From the NCBI RefSeq assembly GCF_014764445.1, contig NZ_CP061721.1, positions 248,001 through 312,000 of the forward strand: a DNA stretch of 64,000 bases, read 5' to 3'. Positions within the stretch are counted from its first letter, which is position 1, and every line of letters starts with the position of its first letter. Under the pieces are notes generated by a model. That model ran no database searches and was not told the DNA's origin. It worked only from the letters and a program-made list of their open reading frames with translations. The stretch comes from Pseudarthrobacter sp. BIM B-2242. GTDB taxonomy: Bacteria > Actinomycetota > Actinomycetes > Actinomycetales > Micrococcaceae. The position numbers were made by a program, and so were the translations under genes. Positions 16,144 through 23,971 of the stretch are shown piece after piece.

Positions 16144-17731
16144 CATGGAGGAGGCGTTCGAGGCCGTCTTCGCCGAGGGATATCCCGAGGTGGACGAAGT
16201 CCGGCGGGCCGCCCCGGGGTCCTTCCCGCCTTTTCGGGTGGCCTGGCTGTTTGAGTGGGCGTGGCCGGTCCTGTAGATCCGGATGTTCCTGCACGTCTGG
16301 ATGTTCCTCGTCTGGCTGTTTCAGTAAGTCTGGCCAGTGTGGTGGTTCCCAGTCCTGGTGTTCGCTTCGGTATCGTCGGCCGGAGGGTGAGATCCAGCCG
16401 GGTGGTTCGTTTTGGGTGGCCGGGGTGGGGGTCCAGGGTGTGGTGTGTCGGAGTTTGTGGTGGGCCGGGCAGGCCTGGCCGAGGTTGCTGATGCCGGTGG
16501 TCCCGCCTTGGGCCCAGGCGAGGAGGTGGTCCGCTTCGTTGTCCAGGGACTGGTTGTTACAGCCCGGGAAGGAGCACTTGCCGTCGCGCAGCCGCAGCCA
16601 GTTCCGCATGGCTTTGGTGAGCCGGTAACTTGTCCGGCCGATTTCCAGCGGCGCCCCGTCCCGCGGATCGATCAGGACCCGGTAGAACGAGCCGGCCCCG
16701 TTCGCCACGAGGTCCCGGGCCATCGAGGCCGGGATCGGGCCGTAGCCGTCCAGCATCGCCGGTTCCTCGGTGACGCCGAGCAGGGAAAACACCGGGACCG
16801 TCACCAGGACCTGGGCCCGCGGCGGCGGGACCTGCCCCGGACCGGATCCTTCGTGGTCTCCGTTGCTGAGTTGGTCTCCGCCGCTGAGCTGGTTTCCGTG
16901 GTTGAGGAGGGCGGTGGCGAAGGCGTCGGCGCGGAGTTGGGTGAGGGTGCGGTCCTCGTCCGGGCCCTGCAGGCCGCGGGCGATCGCGGTGGTCCGGTTC
17001 CAGATGGCTGCGGCCTGGTCTGCGGGGAGGTAGGCGGTGAGCCAGGCCATGCCGTCCTGGTCCGGGCAGTATTCCACCCGCCGGTCCAGGAGGCCTTTGG
17101 CGTGGCGTTTCTCGAGGCTTTCGGTGTGGTGGCGTTCGCGCCAGGTCCGGGCCCGGTGCCGGAACCGGGACGCTGGCATTTCCCCGGCGGGACAGCCGCT
17201 GGCCGCGCCTGGCGCGTCCGGGTCCAGGAAGTGGGCTTCCAGTGCGGCGGCGCCGGCGGGGTCGAGGGTGGCGGCTTCGTCCGCCATGACCCGGGCGTGC
17301 TGCCACGAAATGGACCCGGATTGCAGGGCGGCCAACGTCAGCGGCAGAGCAGTGGTCAGGGCGTGGGACACGGCGAGGAACGAACCGGCCGCCCGGCCGC
17401 CAATGGTCAGGGCGCACGCGACCTCGGCGGTGACTGCCATCTCCCGGGCCTGTGGCGAAGCGTCCGGCGAGGCCGCCGCGTCTGCGGCCGCGACAAATGT
17501 CGCGGCCGCAAGGGCTTTCAGCCCGGCCAGTTGCGCGTCCGCTTCCGCGGCCCCGGTCAGGATATCCAGGCAATCCCCGGATAATTCCTGCAACGGATCG
17601 ACCCCTGGAGAAAGTCCACCAGGGCCGGATTCGCCCGCCTCACCGGTGAGCACGCCGTTGACGACTCCGGTGAGCACTGCAACGGCAGCGGTGATCTCCG
17701 CGTACGCCTTCGCCACCACCGGATTCCTCAT
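16133..17731 (-). CDS. DUF222 and HNH endonuclease domain protein (13E12-repeat type)
   Basis: The 532-residue product has an Ala-rich N-terminal DUF222 region and a C-terminal HNH nuclease motif: two cysteines in CSFPGCNNQSLDNEADH, a central asparagine in TGISNLGQACPAHHKLRH, and the downstream histidines. Such proteins occur in many copies in Arthrobacter and mycobacteria; their role is unsettled and has been linked to mobile DNA. A TTG at 17764 could add 11 residues, but the ATG at 17731 is a better start. The C-terminal tail after the HNH motif is low complexity (HPDVQEHPDLQDRPR) and repetitive. Repeat arrays lie on both sides of the gene. Confidence 0.87.
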   Translation of the reverse strand: MRNPVVAKAYAEITAAVAVLTGVVNGVLTGEAGESGPGGLSPGVDPLQELSGDCLDILTGAAEADAQLAGLKALAAATFVAAADAAASPDASPQAREMAVTAEVACALTIGGRAAGSFLAVSHALTTALPLTLAALQSGSISWQHARVMADEAATLDPAGAAALEAHFLDPDAPGAASGCPAGEMPASRFRHRARTWRERHHTESLEKRHAKGLLDRRVEYCPDQDGMAWLTAYLPADQAAAIWNRTTAIARGLQGPDEDRTLTQLRADAFATALLNHGNQLSGGDQLSNGDHEGSGPGQVPPPRAQVLVTVPVFSLLGVTEEPAMLDGYGPIPASMARDLVANGAGSFYRVLIDPRDGAPLEIGRTSYRLTKAMRNWLRLRDGKCSFPGCNNQSLDNEADHLLAWAQGGTTGISNLGQACPAHHKLRHTTPWTPTPATQNEPPGWISPSGRRYRSEHQDWEPPHWPDLLKQPDEEHPDVQEHPDLQDRPRPLKQPGHPKRREGPRGGPPDFVHLGISLGEDGLERLLHAHS

Positions 17732-18044
17732 AGACCCATCATGACAAGGGGGTCTGACATTCAACCGAAACAGCCGCGGGCGCGGACAGCGGACGGACGG
17801 ACGGTACTTTCCGGCGTCGTCCGGAACCCTCGCGTGACGGTCCTTCCCGCGTCGTCCGGAACCCTCGCGTGACGGTCCTTCCCGCGTCGTCCGTCACCCT
17901 CGCGTGAAGTCCATCGGGTCACGGCCTAACCGGGTGCCCATCAACTGCAGGGTGCCGGTCCGGCCGGGTATCCCGCCGCCCTCGCCGTCGCAAACTCCCT
18001 TTGCCAGCCAGCTGCTGAGACAAGGCGCGGGCAACCGCAACTCC
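17732..18044. other. 313-bp gene-free stretch with repeat array
   Basis: This stretch upstream of the HNH gene contains the 35-bp direct repeats at 17814-17912. The rest (17913-18044) is GC-rich sequence with only short open frames that lack ribosome sites. I see nothing else in it. Confidence 0.5.
17814..17912. repeat. 35-bp direct tandem repeat, about 2.8 copies
   Basis: Two identical 35-bp units (17814-17848 and 17849-17883) are followed by a diverged partial third (17884-17912). Each starts GCGTCGTCCGGAACCCTCGC. A weak partial copy precedes the first. It lies in the intergenic region upstream of the HNH gene. Confidence 0.85.
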
Positions 18045-18275
18045 CTATTGCGTCGGGAGCAGATGGGTCGGGGGACCAAAGACTGCGTCCTCCAAAAGCC
18101 AGATGGCTGACCCGCCCCTGGCTGCCGGCATGATGCTGCCTTCGAAGACAAAGATGGGGCCCGTTGATCCGTCCTCCGGGCGCCAAAAGCCATTTGCGGG
18201 GCAGTGGAAACCGGTTTTGGCCATAAGGCCCAAGCCTTTACCGGAGACTCTCCGGAGGGTACTGATTTTTTTCAC
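18045..18275 (-). CDS. Small hypothetical protein with CP-x-GFW motif
   Basis: The frame encodes 76 residues from a GTG with a GGAG ribosome site seven bases upstream (a later ATG at 18224 would give 60). The core GFHCPANGFWRPEDG and VFEGSIMPAARGG looks like a real folded domain and not shadow translation: it resembles a group of small actinobacterial and proteobacterial proteins with a Cys-Pro, Gly-x-Trp and GS-x-MP pattern whose function I do not know. It follows lysR on the same strand after 129 bp, with an ATA-N9-TAT site (18383-18397) between. Whether it is expressed is uncertain. Confidence 0.5.
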   Translation of the reverse strand: MKKISTLRRVSGKGLGLMAKTGFHCPANGFWRPEDGSTGPIFVFEGSIMPAARGGSAIWLLEDAVFGPPTHLLPTQ

Positions 18276-18382
18276 GGCTCGCTCCAATTAATCCTTCAAA
18301 ATGTAACCGCCGTAATTTACCGGCTGTGCACAATTTTAGGATCCGGGGAGTTTCCTTACTAAGACTAATGATGCGTGACCCA

Positions 18383-18397
18383 ATAAGCGGATGATAT
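18383..18397. promoter_or_regulatory. ATA-N9-TAT site between lysR and the small ORF
   Basis: ATAAGCGGATGATAT fits the Nac-type consensus. It lies a few bases beyond the lysR stop, upstream of the small minus-strand gene at 18045-18275. The AT-rich stretch 18290-18375 around it is consistent with a promoter. Confidence 0.4.
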
Positions 18398-18404
18398 GGA
18401 AGGG

Positions 18405-19325
18405 CTAGCGCGCGTATTTGTTGGTGAGCATTTCCTGGAGCATTTCCTTCAGTACCAGGAGAACCGCCGAGGCAGCTTCGGAAAGCGGGTCATGGTCAGG
18501 TGTGCACAGTGCAATCTTGCACTGCAGTGCCGGATCCACAATCCGAAGCACCTGGAAGTCCTCCTCGTGGAACAAGGCGTCCGCCGCTGATTTGGGCATG
18601 ATGGTGGCTCCGAGATCGGCCCGGAGCAGCCTGGCGAGCGAGGGCACGGATTCCACTTCGCCCACAAGCTTGACCTTGAGTTCCTTGCTGGTGAAGCCGG
18701 CCTCCACTGTCTGCCTCAAGGTATGGATCTGCTCAGGCAGGAACAGCCCGTGCTGTGCCACCTCCTCCAACGGGATTTCGCCGTCAGCGTGGTTCAAACC
18801 AGCCCTGTTGGCGTTGACCACAAAGTGCAGGTCCTCCACGATCATGGTGGTGAACTGGACGCCGCGGATGGCTCCCGGCTCGTAGATCAGCGCCATGTCC
18901 AGCCGGCCGTTCTTGATGGCCTCACTGAGCACACCGCCGTAAATCTCCGTGACATGCAGGGTGATGTCGGGGTACCTGCTGGCCACCTCGCTGATGATCC
19001 TGGGCGTCAGGCTCGAGGCCATGCTGTACGGCGCAATGGCAATGGACACCCGGCCGGAGGGTGCCGCCCCGGACTTGGCGACGTCCAACCGTGCCTGGTC
19101 TACCAGACGGAGGATCGACTGGGCGTGCCGGTACAGCGTGTGCCCGGCCGCGGTGGGCTTTACACCCTGTTTGCTGCGGATCAGCAGCCGTTGCTTCAGT
19201 TCCGTTTCAAGGGCCGACACCTGCTGGCTCAGGGCCGGCTGGGCCACGTGCAGCGCTGCTGCGGCCTTGGTGATGCTGCCCGAATCCACAATCTGCACAA
19301 AGTACGCAAGCTTGCGCGTATCCAC
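18405..19325 (-). CDS. LysR-type regulator, Nac-like
   Basis: The 306-residue product has the N-terminal winged HTH of LysR regulators (KLAYFVQIVDSGSITKAAAA and LHVAQPALSQQVSALE) and a C-terminal periplasmic-binding-like effector domain. The HTH resembles that of the nitrogen assimilation control protein Nac more than that of CatR-type regulators. The frame extends upstream to 19427, but the GTG at 19325 has an AGAGGG ribosome site and gives the family start (VDTRKLAYF). It diverges from the ABC importer at 19638. An ATA-N9-TAT box lies 43 bp upstream, fitting autoregulation. The effector is not known. Confidence 0.92.
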   Translation of the reverse strand: MDTRKLAYFVQIVDSGSITKAAAALHVAQPALSQQVSALETELKQRLLIRSKQGVKPTAAGHTLYRHAQSILRLVDQARLDVAKSGAAPSGRVSIAIAPYSMASSLTPRIISEVASRYPDITLHVTEIYGGVLSEAIKNGRLDMALIYEPGAIRGVQFTTMIVEDLHFVVNANRAGLNHADGEIPLEEVAQHGLFLPEQIHTLRQTVEAGFTSKELKVKLVGEVESVPSLARLLRADLGATIMPKSAADALFHEEDFQVLRIVDPALQCKIALCTPDHDPLSEAASAVLLVLKEMLQEMLTNKYAR

Positions 19326-19363
19326 TGCCGCCCTCTTTCTCCGCGACGTCCTGAACCCAGAAA

Positions 19364-19415
19364 GGTCATAACCGGATGCTATGGAGGGATACGCAAATGG
19401 TCTTTGTGTGATCCA
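19364..19415. promoter_or_regulatory. Shared two-part regulatory element, copy 1 (lysR/ABC divergent region)
   Basis: GGTCATAACCGG (19364-19375) contains the start of an ATA-N9-TAT box (19368-19382), and a second block GTCTTTGTGTGATCCA lies at 19400-19415. Both blocks recur, with the same 36-bp offset, at 23775-23826 upstream of pxpA. It sits just upstream of lysR and about 220 bp upstream of the ABC importer. Confidence 0.72.
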
Positions 19416-19637
19416 CATCTCTGACACTAGGTTGAACCCAGAACGCTATTTCACTAGCAGTACATTCTACCCCCGCCAGACATGCATTTTTACGATGACG
19501 TAAGACGCATATTGCATAAATGTGCCTTTTACCGGAATAGACGTTTTCTTTTACATTTCCGAAATATTCAGTCCATAGCTTCAGAGCATCCAGGATCCGC
19601 CATCACAGTCCGGATCTTCTTGAGAAAGAGATAGCAA
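19416..19637. other. AT-rich leader of the ABC importer
   Basis: With the lysR upstream region this makes a 312-bp gap (19326-19637). It is clearly more AT-rich than its surroundings, particularly 19480-19570. TTGCAT at 19512-19517 with an AT-rich stretch about 17 bp later could be a promoter, but the match is poor. No strong hairpin is seen. Confidence 0.4.
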
Positions 19638-20720
19638 ATGCGAGTAACCATCAAAGGCAAAATGGCGGCCGTGGCCGCGCTCTCCGCAGCGGCCCTGGTC
19701 CTCTCGGGCTGCGGGGGTGGCACCGAGGCGGCCAGCACCGGCAGCGCCACTTCCGGCGAAGTTAACCTGATTGCGTATTCCGGTGTGTGGCAGGACCAGT
19801 ACACCGCCGCCGTCATTGAGCCGTTCAAGGCGAAGTACCCGGACATCACAATCAATTACTCCTCCAAGCGCTCCTCCGCCGAAATGCTCAGCGCCCTGCA
19901 GGGCCAGAAGAACAACCCGGCCACCGACGTCGCCATTATGGACAACTCCGTTTCCACAACGGGCAACAAGCAGGGACTCTTCGAAAAGATTGATGCCGAC
20001 GGCGTCCCGAATCTTGCCAACGTTGCCGAGAAGTTCCAGGACAAGGACGGGTACGGCCCGGTGGCCATGCTCGACGCCGTTGGCCTGGTCTACGACACTG
20101 CAACCTTCCCCGAGGCCCCCGACAGCTGGGAAGTCCTGTGGGACCCTGCGTACGCGGGCAAGATCAACGTGAACGCCCCGCCGTCGTTGCTGGGCCTGTC
20201 CCTGACCGCCATCACGTCCAAGATGGAGGGCGAGGACTACACCCAGGGCATTGACTCCGCAGTGGAACGCCTGAAGGAGATGGCACCGGGCGTGCAGACC
20301 TTCGCACCCAACCCGGACGAATACCAGAACGTGATCACCGGACAGACGGTGCTGGGCCTCGGCCAGAACGCCCGCGGCCAGTTCTACAGTGACCAGAGCA
20401 ACAAGAAGATGGGCGTTACCTTCCCCAAGGAAGGCACTGTCTACCAGATCAACACCGTCAACCTGGTGAAGGATGCCCCACACTCCGCTGCGGCCAAGAC
20501 GTTCATCGACTACGCGCTCTCCGCCGAGGCGCAGACGGCATTCGCCAAGGCACTCTTCTACGCACCCTCCGTTACGAACGCCGAACTGCCCGCCGACATC
20601 AAGGACCGCGTGGTACCCACGGACGGCTCCCTGAACATCGTCCCCCTGGACGTCGATTTCCTGTCCTCGGCCCGCGACAAGTGGACCGAAACCTGGAAGC
20701 GCCAGATCATCACCAAGTAG
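19638..20720 (+). CDS. ABC transporter substrate-binding lipoprotein, spermidine/putrescine-type
   Basis: The product (360 residues) starts with a lipoprotein signal peptide; the lipobox is LVLSGC with Cys25. The mature part is a family 1-like extracellular solute-binding protein (EVNLIAYSGVWQDQYTAAVI and later VGLVYDTATF). Such proteins capture polyamines, thiamine, iron or small organic acids outside the cell; the ligand cannot be read from the sequence. A GAGAAAGAG ribosome site precedes the ATG. It heads a four-gene operon with an ATPase and two permeases, and diverges from the Nac-like lysR. Confidence 0.9.
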   Translation: MRVTIKGKMAAVAALSAAALVLSGCGGGTEAASTGSATSGEVNLIAYSGVWQDQYTAAVIEPFKAKYPDITINYSSKRSSAEMLSALQGQKNNPATDVAIMDNSVSTTGNKQGLFEKIDADGVPNLANVAEKFQDKDGYGPVAMLDAVGLVYDTATFPEAPDSWEVLWDPAYAGKINVNAPPSLLGLSLTAITSKMEGEDYTQGIDSAVERLKEMAPGVQTFAPNPDEYQNVITGQTVLGLGQNARGQFYSDQSNKKMGVTFPKEGTVYQINTVNLVKDAPHSAAAKTFIDYALSAEAQTAFAKALFYAPSVTNAELPADIKDRVVPTDGSLNIVPLDVDFLSSARDKWTETWKRQIITK

Positions 20721-20768
20721 CGCCCGCCGCTGCCCCTCCCCAAACTTCCCTTCAGGAGAACTGAACCC

Positions 20769-21896
20769 GTGACTGAATCAAAACTGTCGATCGTAGATCT
20801 GACCAAACGATACGCAGCAGGTCTGGAACCCGCCGTCGACCGCCTGAACATGGAAGTGGAGGAGGGGCACCTGGTGGCGCTTCTCGGCCCGTCCGGCTGC
20901 GGCAAGACCACTACCCTCCGCATGGTTGCCGGCCTGATGGATCCCACCGCCGGATCCATCGTGGTGGACGGCAAGGAAATCACGCACACCCCGGTCAACA
21001 AGCGGGGAATGGGCATGGTCTTCCAGTCCTACGCCCTGTTCCCGCACATGAACGTGGAGCAGAACGTGGGATTCGGCCTGGAAATGCGCCAAGTCCCCAA
21101 GAATGAGCAGAAGGCACGCGTTGCGGCGGCCCTGGATATGGTCCAGCTTGGTCACCTTGGCAAGCGGCAGACCAAGGAACTCTCCGGCGGCCAGCAGCAG
21201 CGCATCGCCCTGGCCCGTGCCCTGGTGGTGGAGCCCACGCTCCTCCTGCTGGACGAACCGCTCTCCAACCTGGATGCCAAACTCCGCGAAACCATGCGAA
21301 CCGAAATCCGGTCCATCCAGCAACGCACCAGGGCAACCACCCTCTTCGTCACCCACGACCAGGACGAGGCCCTGGACATGGCGGACCGGATCGCTGTTAT
21401 GAACGGCGGCCTGATCGAACAGTTCGGGTCCCCCACCGATGTGTACGAACGCCCGCGCACGCATTTCGTGGCCAACTTCATCGGGCAGGCCAACTTCCTC
21501 ACCGCCCGCGTGGGTCCCGAAACCGGACGGGCCGGCCTGGCCGGCGAAAGCTACTACGCGGTGGACGTCGAGGGCCTGGGCCAGTTTGGTGCCGTCGGAT
21601 CCGCCGGTCTGACCGGCAGCACCCATGAGTTGGTCATCCGCCCCCACCGGCTGAACGTCGCCCTGCACCCGGGGGCTGCACAGGCACCCCTCGCCGGGAC
21701 CATCGAGCGGGTCAGCTACACCGGTGATGCCCTGGCCGTGTCCGTCCGCGTCGGGGACCAGCACCTCCAGGCACAAATGCTCACCAGCAGCGGGGACCTG
21801 CCCCGCATCGGCGACGCCGCCTACCTTTCCTGGGCTCCCGAAGATGCCTACCTCCTGCCCACCCCGGTGGCCGCGCAAAGGCTGGTTGCGGCATGA
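20769..21896 (+). CDS. ABC transporter ATPase, PotA-like
   Basis: The 375-residue protein energises the importer. Walker A (GPSGCGKTT), the signature [15 protein letters not shown], Walker B (LLLLDEPLSNLD) and the switch histidine (FVTHDQDEAL) are all present in the first 240 residues. The C-terminal part is a TOBE/MOP-like domain (ELVIRPHRLNV) usual in polyamine and iron importers. It starts with GTG after a CAGGAG ribosome site. The last four bases overlap the next gene (ATGA), which indicates coupling. Confidence 0.93.
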   Translation: MTESKLSIVDLTKRYAAGLEPAVDRLNMEVEEGHLVALLGPSGCGKTTTLRMVAGLMDPTAGSIVVDGKEITHTPVNKRGMGMVFQSYALFPHMNVEQNVGFGLEMRQVPKNEQKARVAAALDMVQLGHLGKRQTKELSGGQQQRIALARALVVEPTLLLLDEPLSNLDAKLRETMRTEIRSIQQRTRATTLFVTHDQDEALDMADRIAVMNGGLIEQFGSPTDVYERPRTHFVANFIGQANFLTARVGPETGRAGLAGESYYAVDVEGLGQFGAVGSAGLTGSTHELVIRPHRLNVALHPGAAQAPLAGTIERVSYTGDALAVSVRVGDQHLQAQMLTSSGDLPRIGDAAYLSWAPEDAYLLPTPVAAQRLVAA

Positions 21897-22813
21897 CCCT
21901 CCTGCAAGCCGCCGCAGCCCCTGAAAAGCCCCGGGGCCAGGACGAGGGGCAGCTGGAGAAAGCCACCGAACGGCGCAACCGCCGCACCTACCTTGCCCTC
22001 CTGCTGCCAGGCCTCCTTGGCCTGGTGGTCAGCTTCGTCTTCCCTCTGGCCTACATGGTCCGGATGTCTTTCAACCAGGGCGCCCCGGACGGGGTCATCG
22101 TTGAGACGTTCACACTGGACACCTACATCCAGCCGTTGACGGACCCGTACTACTGGAAAGTCACGCTTGACACCTTCCAGATGGGCGTGACCGTGGGCAT
22201 CCTCTGCGTCATCGTGTCCTACCCCGTGGCCCTGTTCCTGGCCCGCAGCACCAGCAAATGGCGTGGCCTGCTTATCGCCATTGCCATCGCGCCGCTGCTC
22301 ACCTCCGCCGTGGTCCGCACCTACGGCTGGATGGTCATCCTGGGAACCAACGGCCTGATCAACTCCTCCCTGGACGGGCTGGGCCTGATCGACACACCAC
22401 TGAAGCTCACCAACAACATGACCGGTGTGACAATCGGCCTGGTGGAGATCTTTATGCCCTACGCCATCCTGGCCATGATCTCCGGGTTCGGCCGGCTCAG
22501 CCCCCAGCTCGAGGAGGCTGCCGGATCCTTGGGAGCTTCCAAGTTCAAAGTGTTCACCAAGATCACCCTCCCGCTGTGCCTCCCGGGCCTGCTGACGGCG
22601 TTCCTGCTGGTCTTCGTGCTCTCCATCAGCACCTTCATCACGCCGCGGCTCCTGGGCGGCGGCAGTGTTCAGGTCCTCGCCACCGAGATCTATGACCAGA
22701 CCACCGGCCTGCTCAACTGGCCCTTCGCTGCCGCCCTGTCCGTCATCCTGCTGGTGCTCTTCGGCCTGATCATCGCCGTCTACCAGCGCCTCACCAAGAA
22801 GATCGGAGGCTGA
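21893..22813 (+). CDS. ABC transporter permease, PotB-like
   Basis: This 306-residue inner-membrane subunit has six predicted transmembrane segments, beginning around residue 35 (LALLLPGLLGLVVSFVFPLA). The cytoplasmic EAA loop that contacts the ATPase is visible as EEAAGSLGASKFKVFTKITL. The order PotB-like then PotC-like permease is normal for spermidine/putrescine-type importers. The ATG overlaps the ATPase stop by four bases. Confidence 0.92.
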   Translation: MTLLQAAAAPEKPRGQDEGQLEKATERRNRRTYLALLLPGLLGLVVSFVFPLAYMVRMSFNQGAPDGVIVETFTLDTYIQPLTDPYYWKVTLDTFQMGVTVGILCVIVSYPVALFLARSTSKWRGLLIAIAIAPLLTSAVVRTYGWMVILGTNGLINSSLDGLGLIDTPLKLTNNMTGVTIGLVEIFMPYAILAMISGFGRLSPQLEEAAGSLGASKFKVFTKITLPLCLPGLLTAFLLVFVLSISTFITPRLLGGGSVQVLATEIYDQTTGLLNWPFAAALSVILLVLFGLIIAVYQRLTKKIGG

Positions 22814-22815
22814 CC

Positions 22816-23631
22816 GTGAGCGACGTCAAGGTATTCAAGCCGCGCTTCAACCCTGCCAAGCCTGCGTTCGGGCTGCTGGTGTTCCTGCTGTACCTGTTCC
22901 TGCTGGCACCCCTGCTGATCGTGTTCGTGGTGTCCTTCGCCTCCAACCAGTACCTGTCCTTCCCGCCCGAAGGGTTCACTCTGAAGTGGTACGAGATGCT
23001 TCCGGAGGAAAGCACGTTTATGGAGGGCATGAAGGTCAGCCTGATCGTGGCCGTGATTGTCACGCTCATTGTGCTCGCTCTGGGCGTGCCTGCTGCGCTG
23101 GCCTTGGACCGTTTTGAGTTCAAGGCGAAGGCGGCTGTCCAGTCTTTTTTCCTCTCGCCGCTGCTGATTCCCAGCATCGTCCTGGCCCTGGGCATGGTCC
23201 TGCTGTTCGGGCCGCTGGAGCTGAACAACACCTATGCCGGCATCATCATCGGCCACGTGGCCATCACCATCCCGTTTGTCATCCGGACCACGCTGATGAG
23301 CCTGGCCACCACGGACACGTCCTGTGAGGCGGCGGCCCGCATCCTGGGGGCCGGCTCCTGGACGGTGTTCCGGCGGGTGACCCTGCCCATCATCCAGCCG
23401 GGTGTGATTGCCGGCGGCGTCATAGCCTTCATCGTTTCCTTCGACGAAGCGGTGATCTCCCTGTTCGTGGCCGAATCGGGCCTGCCCACCCTGCCCGTGC
23501 AGGTGCTGCGGTATGTCGAAAACTCCGCCGATGCCGCCGTCGCGGCCCTGTCCGTCATCCTGATTCTGATCTCGCTGGCTGTGGTGGTAGTCGTCGAACG
23601 CGTCATGGGGCTCCGCAAGGCCCTCCGCTAG
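22816..23631 (+). CDS. ABC transporter permease, PotC-like
   Basis: The second permease (271 residues) has about six membrane segments and its own EAA loop (CEAAARILGAGSWTVFRRV). The GTG start lies two bases after the previous stop, with a GGAGG ribosome site in the end of that gene. It is the last gene of the importer operon; a strong hairpin at 23711-23740 follows. Confidence 0.92.
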   Translation: MSDVKVFKPRFNPAKPAFGLLVFLLYLFLLAPLLIVFVVSFASNQYLSFPPEGFTLKWYEMLPEESTFMEGMKVSLIVAVIVTLIVLALGVPAALALDRFEFKAKAAVQSFFLSPLLIPSIVLALGMVLLFGPLELNNTYAGIIIGHVAITIPFVIRTTLMSLATTDTSCEAAARILGAGSWTVFRRVTLPIIQPGVIAGGVIAFIVSFDEAVISLFVAESGLPTLPVQVLRYVENSADAAVAALSVILILISLAVVVVVERVMGLRKALR

Positions 23632-23710
23632 GGCAGCGGGCGGCCCTCCAACCGGGCCGACCTGCCCTGCCCAGCAAGCCAATAACGCAACACCCAACAA
23701 CCGAACAGCC

Positions 23711-23740
23711 CTGCCCGGTCCGCACCAGCGGACCGGGCAG
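23711..23740 (+). terminator. Terminator after the ABC importer operon
   Basis: A perfect 13-bp GC-rich stem (CTGCCCGGTCCGC at 23711-23723 with 23728-23740) closes a 4-nt loop, about 80 bp after the last permease. It separates the importer from the pxp genes, which have their own upstream element. The 340-bp gap from 23632 to 23971 holds this hairpin and that element. Confidence 0.8.
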
Positions 23741-23774
23741 AACGCCGTCCGGGTCATGCTCCGGAAGAGGTGCG

Positions 23775-23826
23775 GGTCATAACCGGCACCTATCCCGTGA
23801 CACCGATTACGTCTTTGTGTGATCCA
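23775..23826. promoter_or_regulatory. Shared two-part regulatory element, copy 2 (upstream of pxpA)
   Basis: GGTCATAACCGG (23775-23786), an ATA-N9-TAT box (23779-23793) and GTCTTTGTGTGATCCA (23811-23826) repeat the arrangement found at 19364-19415, with the same 36-bp offset between blocks. Sequence between the blocks is not conserved, which points to selected protein-binding sites. Confidence 0.72.
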
Positions 23827-23971
23827 AATCCCGGTGTCAGACTTTTTCTACAAGCCCGGTAATCCGGGCCACGGGACCCAAGCTCCATCAGGCCGGTCCA
23901 CCCACTTCCGCTTCCGGCAGCTGCCGCTGTGCATGGCCAGCGCCGTGCCAACACCCCCAAGGAGGGCTCAC

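Noticed and set aside
16412..17584. 390-codon plus-strand frame opposite the HNH gene
   Set aside because: Low-complexity Gly/Arg/Val translation and no ribosome site, whereas the minus strand shows DUF222 and HNH motifs.
15857..17912. CRISPR array
   Set aside because: The repeats are contiguous tandem units without unique spacers, and no cas genes are present.
20778..21878. 366-codon antisense frame to the PotA-like ATPase
   Set aside because: Shadow of a gene with intact Walker and signature motifs.
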